Assembly: GCF_021390395.1 (NCBI RefSeq) | Contig: NZ_JAJUWT010000028.1 | Location: 96,282 to 160,281, forward strand | Direction of reading: 5' to 3' | DNA: 64,000 nucleotides | DNA from: Saccharothrix sp. S26 | GTDB taxonomy: Bacteria; Actinomycetota; Actinomycetes; Mycobacteriales; Pseudonocardiaceae | Shown here: piece after piece, positions 60,295-64,000 of the stretch | Numbering within the stretch: position 1 is the stretch's first letter | Layout of the letters: each line of letters begins with the position of its first letter | The notes under the pieces: model-generated | What the model was told of the DNA's origin: nothing | Seen by the model: the letters and a program-made list of their open reading frames with translations, nothing else | The model's database searches: none | Made by a program: the position numbers and the translations under genes

Positions 60295-62187
60295 ATGACT
60301 GCGCACCAAGGTCCCGTCCAGCCGACACCGGCCGCCACCTCCGCGTTGCGCCCGGTCGCGCTCGACGGCGTCGCCTTCGCCGCCGACGGCTTCTTCGGCC
60401 GCTGGCAGCGCCGCAACGCCACCGGCACGCTGCCGCACTGCGTCGAGCAGCTGGAGGTCTCCGGCGCGCTGGACAACCTGCGGCTGGTCACCGGCGAGGT
60501 GACCGGCGAGTTCCGCAACATGTGGTTCGCGGACTCCGACGTGCACAAGACCCTGGAAGCCGCCGCGTGGCAGCTCACCTCGGACCCGGGCGACGAGCGG
60601 CTGCGGGCGTTCGTCGACACCGCGGCCGAGCTGCTGGCCAAGGCGCAGGGCGACGACGGCTACCTGAACTCGCACTACACCGTCGTGAAGCCCGAACGGC
60701 GGTGGCAGGAGCTGCACTACAGCCACGAGCTGTACGTCGGCGGGCACCTGATCCAGGCCGCCGTCGCCGCCGCACGGGCCGGTGTGGGCGCGGAGCTGGT
60801 CGCGGTCGCGCGGCGGTTCGCCGACCTGCTGGTCGACTGCTTCGGCGGCCCGGACGCGCCGCCCGGCATCGACGGGCACCCCGGCGTCGAGACGGCGCTG
60901 GTCGAGCTGTTCCGGGTGACGGGCCACCGGCCGTACCTGGACCTGGCCCGCCGGATGCTCGACCTGCGCGGCCAGGGCCTGCTCGACGGCGAGCGGTTCG
61001 GCTCGGCCTACCTGCAGGACCACGTCCCGGTGCGGCGGGCCGAGGAGGTGGCCGGTCACGTCGTGCGGCAGCTGTACCTGCTGGCGGGCGTGGTGGACGT
61101 CGCCGTCGAGACCGGTGACGAGGAGTTGCTGGACGCGGCGCGCCGGCTGTGGGACGACGCGTTCGGCAGCAAGACCTACCTCACCGGCGCGCAGGGCTCG
61201 CGGCACCGCGACGAGGCGTTCGGCGACCCGTACGAGCTGCCCGCCGACCGGGCGTACGGCGAGACGTGCGCGGCGATCGCCAGCGTGCAGTGGAACTGGC
61301 GGATGCTGCTGGCCACCGGCGAGTCCCGGTACGCCGACGAGCTGGAACGCGCGCTGTACAACGCGGTGGCGGGCTCCACGTCGGCGGACGGCACGCGCTT
61401 CTTCTACTCCAACCCGCTGCACCTGCGCACCGGGCACGACGGCTCGCACGAGGACGCGCCGTCGCAGCGCCTGCCGTGGTACTCGTGCGCGTGCTGCCCG
61501 CCGAACCTGGCGCGGCTGGTCGCGTCGCTGCACGGCTACACCGCCACGACCGACGACACCGGCGTCCAGGTGCACCTGTACTCGGCGGGGACCGTGCGCA
61601 CCGAGGCGGCCGAGATCGTCACGCGCACGAACTACCCGTGGGACGGCCGCGTGGAGCTGGACGTGACCGGCTCGGGCCCGTTCACGCTGGCGTTGCGCGT
61701 CCCCGGCTGGTGCGCGGAGGCGTCGGCGCTGGTGGACGGCGTGCCGGTCGACGTCGTGCCCGAGGGCGGCTACCTGCGGTTGCGCCGGGACTGGTCGGGC
61801 GGCGCCACCGTCACGCTCGACCTGGCCATGCCGGTCCGCGTGGTCACCGCGCACCCGCGCGTGGACGCCGTGCGCGGCTGCGTGGCGCTGGCCCGCGGCC
61901 CGCTCGTCTACTGCGTCGAGCAGGCCGACCTGCCCGCCGGCGTGGTGCTGGAGGACGTGCGGATCGATCCGGCCGCCGCCGTCGAACCGACCGACCTGCC
62001 CGACGTCCCCGTCGCGCTGACCACGCGAGGTGCGGTCGTGCCGCCCGGCGACGACGCGCTGTACCGGACCGGTACGCCCGACTCCGCCGCCGCCCCGCTC
62101 CGCCTCACCGCCGTCCCCTACTTCCTGTGGGGCAACCGGTCGCCCGGTCCGATGCGCGTCTGGATCCCGACCACGACCACGGGATGA
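60295..62187 (+). CDS. GH127 beta-L-arabinofuranosidase
   Basis: A 630-residue cytoplasmic enzyme of the HypBA1 type, which releases L-arabinose from beta-linked arabinofuranosyl oligosaccharides such as those of plant hydroxyproline-rich glycoproteins. The (alpha/alpha)6 barrel has FRNMWFADSDVHKTLEA, YGETCAAIASVQWNWRML and the zinc-thiolate motif SCACCPPNLAR, whose adjacent cysteines include the nucleophile. C-terminal beta-sandwich domains end WIPTTTTG. It lies 27 nt after the permease with GGAAGGA upstream. No signal peptide, so it acts after import. Confidence 0.93.
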   Translation: MTAHQGPVQPTPAATSALRPVALDGVAFAADGFFGRWQRRNATGTLPHCVEQLEVSGALDNLRLVTGEVTGEFRNMWFADSDVHKTLEAAAWQLTSDPGDERLRAFVDTAAELLAKAQGDDGYLNSHYTVVKPERRWQELHYSHELYVGGHLIQAAVAAARAGVGAELVAVARRFADLLVDCFGGPDAPPGIDGHPGVETALVELFRVTGHRPYLDLARRMLDLRGQGLLDGERFGSAYLQDHVPVRRAEEVAGHVVRQLYLLAGVVDVAVETGDEELLDAARRLWDDAFGSKTYLTGAQGSRHRDEAFGDPYELPADRAYGETCAAIASVQWNWRMLLATGESRYADELERALYNAVAGSTSADGTRFFYSNPLHLRTGHDGSHEDAPSQRLPWYSCACCPPNLARLVASLHGYTATTDDTGVQVHLYSAGTVRTEAAEIVTRTNYPWDGRVELDVTGSGPFTLALRVPGWCAEASALVDGVPVDVVPEGGYLRLRRDWSGGATVTLDLAMPVRVVTAHPRVDAVRGCVALARGPLVYCVEQADLPAGVVLEDVRIDPAAAVEPTDLPDVPVALTTRGAVVPPGDDALYRTGTPDSAAAPLRLTAVPYFLWGNRSPGPMRVWIPTTTTG

Positions 62188-62221
62188 CCCACCCTCCCCC
62201 AACCCCCGAACGAGGTGCACG

Positions 62222-63925
62222 GTGCCAAAGCCGACACTGCGGACCGCGATAGCGGTCTCCGCCCTCGCCGCCACCACCCTGGTGGCACTACCCCTGCACT
62301 CCGCCCAGGCGGCGGGCAGCACGCTGGTCGTCGACGCGGGCGTGCCGTTCCGGCCCGTCACGCGGGTGGCCGCCGGCGGCCTGTACGCGTTGGCCGAGAA
62401 CAACCGGCCGCCGGACTCGATGCTGCTGCCGATCAAGCCGCACACCCTCACCCAGCCGCCGCCGCGGGTCGGCCAGGCACCCAACGGCCAGCCGCCGGGC
62501 GGAGACGCCCTCCTGGTCGCGCCGCAGGCCGACCGGGTCGGAGCCGCGCAGGTGATCCGCATGCCCGACATCTACCGCGACTTCCCCTACCGGTGGGTCG
62601 GCTGGGACGACTGGCTCGCCAAGGTCGACCAGATGGTCAACGACCGGCTGGCCGCGACGAGCGTCAGCAACATCACCGCCTGGGAGATCTGGAACGAGCC
62701 CGACTGGACCTGGAACACCGCGGCGGCGGGCGACTTCAACACCGGCTGGACCCGCACCGTGCAGCGCATCCGCGCCCGCGACACCGTCACCCCGGTCGCC
62801 GGGCCCGGTGACTCCTACTGGAACCCGACCCGGATGAGGGACTTCCTCACCAACGCCCGCACCACCAACACCCTGCCCGACCTGGTCGTCTGGCACGAGC
62901 TGTCCGGCAGCTCCGGCATCGCCGCGCACGTCGCCGAGTACCGCTCGATCGAGTCGTCGCTCGGGATCAGCCCGCGCCGCATCTTCATCAACGAGTACGC
63001 CACCACCGCCGAGATCGACGTGCCCGGCCGCGTCACCAACTACATCGCCAAGCTCGAACGCGCCGGGGTGTGGGCCGCCGACCGGGCGTTCTGGTACGAG
63101 TACGGCACCGTCAACGGCCTGACGTACAACAGCCGGCCGACCGCTTCCTGGTGGCTGTACAAGTGGTACGGCGACATGGCGGGCAACATGGTGCGCACCA
63201 CCCCGCGCGCCCAGACCGGGCTGGACGGCTTCGCCTCCTACGACAGCACGCGCAAGCGGGTCGACGTCGTGTTCGGCGACGAGTCCGGCACGAACAACGT
63301 CCGCGTCACCGGGCTGGGCGGTCTCGGCGGCACCGTCCGCGTCCGGCTGGAGTCCACGCCCGGATCCGGCCGCTTCACCAACGTGTCCGCACCGACCACG
63401 ATCGCCAACACCACCTACCCGGTGACCAACGGCGAGATCACCGTGCCGGTGGCGAACATGTCGGACACCGCGTCGTACCACCTCGTGGTCGAGCCGACCA
63501 GCGGCGTGCCGTCCTACCAGCAGCGGTACGAGGCGGAGAACGCGTCGGTGTTCCGCGCCGAGCGCCTGTCCGCGTCCTCCGCGTCCAACGGCGGGTACGT
63601 CGGCCGCATCGACAACACCGGCGACCCGCGCAATGCCGGCTATGTCGACTTCGTCGTCAACGTGCCCACCGCGCGCAACTACACGATGACCATCGGGTAC
63701 GCCAACGGCACCGGCGCGACCGCCACGCAGGGCCTGGCCTACAACGGCAGCGCCTGGTCGACGGTGAGCTACCCGCCGACGGCCGGGTGGGGCCAGTTCG
63801 GCTCCACCGTGAGCACCGCGGTCGCCCTGCGGGCCGGCTACAACGTGATCCGCCTGGCGAAGGGCTCGCCCCACTTCGCCGGCGGCACCGGGTACGCGGA
63901 GCTGGACTACATCCAGCTGACCTGA
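62222..63925 (+). CDS. Secreted clan-A-like glycoside hydrolase with C-terminal CBM6/35-type module
   Basis: A 567-residue secreted protein. The signal peptide is VPKPTLRTAIAVSALAATTLVALPLHSAQAA. The catalytic part has an acid/base candidate E159 in IWNEPD and a nucleophile candidate E258 in FINEYATT, resembling GH39/GH30-like clan-A folds, but I cannot assign a family. The C-terminal ~135 residues start RYEAENASVFRAERLSAS and end YAELDYIQL, a CBM6/35-type beta-sandwich. Start is GTG 62222 with GAGGTG upstream. It probably produces the oligosaccharides imported by the operon 34 nt upstream. Confidence 0.85.
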   Translation: MPKPTLRTAIAVSALAATTLVALPLHSAQAAGSTLVVDAGVPFRPVTRVAAGGLYALAENNRPPDSMLLPIKPHTLTQPPPRVGQAPNGQPPGGDALLVAPQADRVGAAQVIRMPDIYRDFPYRWVGWDDWLAKVDQMVNDRLAATSVSNITAWEIWNEPDWTWNTAAAGDFNTGWTRTVQRIRARDTVTPVAGPGDSYWNPTRMRDFLTNARTTNTLPDLVVWHELSGSSGIAAHVAEYRSIESSLGISPRRIFINEYATTAEIDVPGRVTNYIAKLERAGVWAADRAFWYEYGTVNGLTYNSRPTASWWLYKWYGDMAGNMVRTTPRAQTGLDGFASYDSTRKRVDVVFGDESGTNNVRVTGLGGLGGTVRVRLESTPGSGRFTNVSAPTTIANTTYPVTNGEITVPVANMSDTASYHLVVEPTSGVPSYQQRYEAENASVFRAERLSASSASNGGYVGRIDNTGDPRNAGYVDFVVNVPTARNYTMTIGYANGTGATATQGLAYNGSAWSTVSYPPTAGWGQFGSTVSTAVALRAGYNVIRLAKGSPHFAGGTGYAELDYIQLT

Positions 63926-63930
63926 CCCGC

Positions 63931-64000
63931 CGCGGGGGGCCGCGCCCCCCCGCCCCCCCCACCCCCCGCCCCCCCCCCCACCCCCCCAACCCGCGAGGCC
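63931..64000. other. Hairpin followed by long C-tract
   Basis: A G6/C7 stem (about 63932-63953) is followed by cytosine runs broken only by single G or A bases to about 63987. It could terminate the GH gene. The long homopolymer runs are also places where assemblies err. Confidence 0.45.

Overview
The window is high-GC actinomycete chromosome. GC is extreme at third codon positions, GTG starts are common, stop/start overlaps (ATGA, GTGA) run through the operons, leaderless promoters occur, and secreted proteins carry actinobacterial signal peptides or lipoboxes. Gene content (IcmF, a CebR-type box, several LacI/CUT1 sugar loci, XRE-NACHT, CtpI-like P-type ATPase) fits Pseudonocardiales such as Saccharothrix, Actinosynnema or Lentzea. 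The genus is inference. I see no rRNA, tRNA, CRISPR array, phage or replication origin.

Layout. 1-5617: beta-glucoside locus (GH1 enzyme cut by the left edge, two CUT1 permeases, binding lipoprotein) divergent from a LacI regulator. 5624-13439: a membrane protein/lipoprotein pair, a zinc alcohol dehydrogenase with a small partner, an MBL-fold hydrolase, fused isobutyryl-CoA mutase IcmF, and a 55-residue protein. 13480-15824: an AlkB-like dioxygenase behind a LexA-type SOS box, then a secreted GH5-CBM2 endoglucanase behind an exact CebR-type operator. 15834-24131: three strong hairpins, CsbD, a secreted esterase coupled to a serine beta-lactamase-like hydrolase, an XRE-NACHT-membrane protein, HxlR, an AI-2E-family transporter and a Xi-class glutathionyl-reductase-like protein.

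24181-43788 is a hemicellulose region. LacI is divergent from a seven-gene operon (GH3, LplB/LplC-type permeases, binding lipoprotein, GH39, DUF624, GH42). An IS481-family element follows, inserted in the stop codon of a GH67 alpha-glucuronidase. Then come an SGNH hydrolase and a divergent binding protein/permease/permease operon. Together these suggest import of decorated xylo-oligosaccharides and their hydrolysis inside the cell.

43769-57006: a very large P-type ATPase with a degenerate first module plus a RsbW-like ATPase, an erythromycin-esterase-family protein, a small unknown protein, a QsdR-like TetR regulator, a ~125-bp nested palindrome, two coupled secreted alpha/beta hydrolases, an M20 amidohydrolase, and a LacI regulator. 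57195-63925: a third CUT1 operon ending in a GH127 beta-L-arabinofuranosidase and a secreted clan-A glycosidase with a carbohydrate-binding module.

The main regulatory and DNA-level signals are the SOS box, the CebR box, LacI-type operators of several kinds, a 22-bp tandem repeat present at two loci, the IS at a stop codon, and the large palindrome at 51306-51429.
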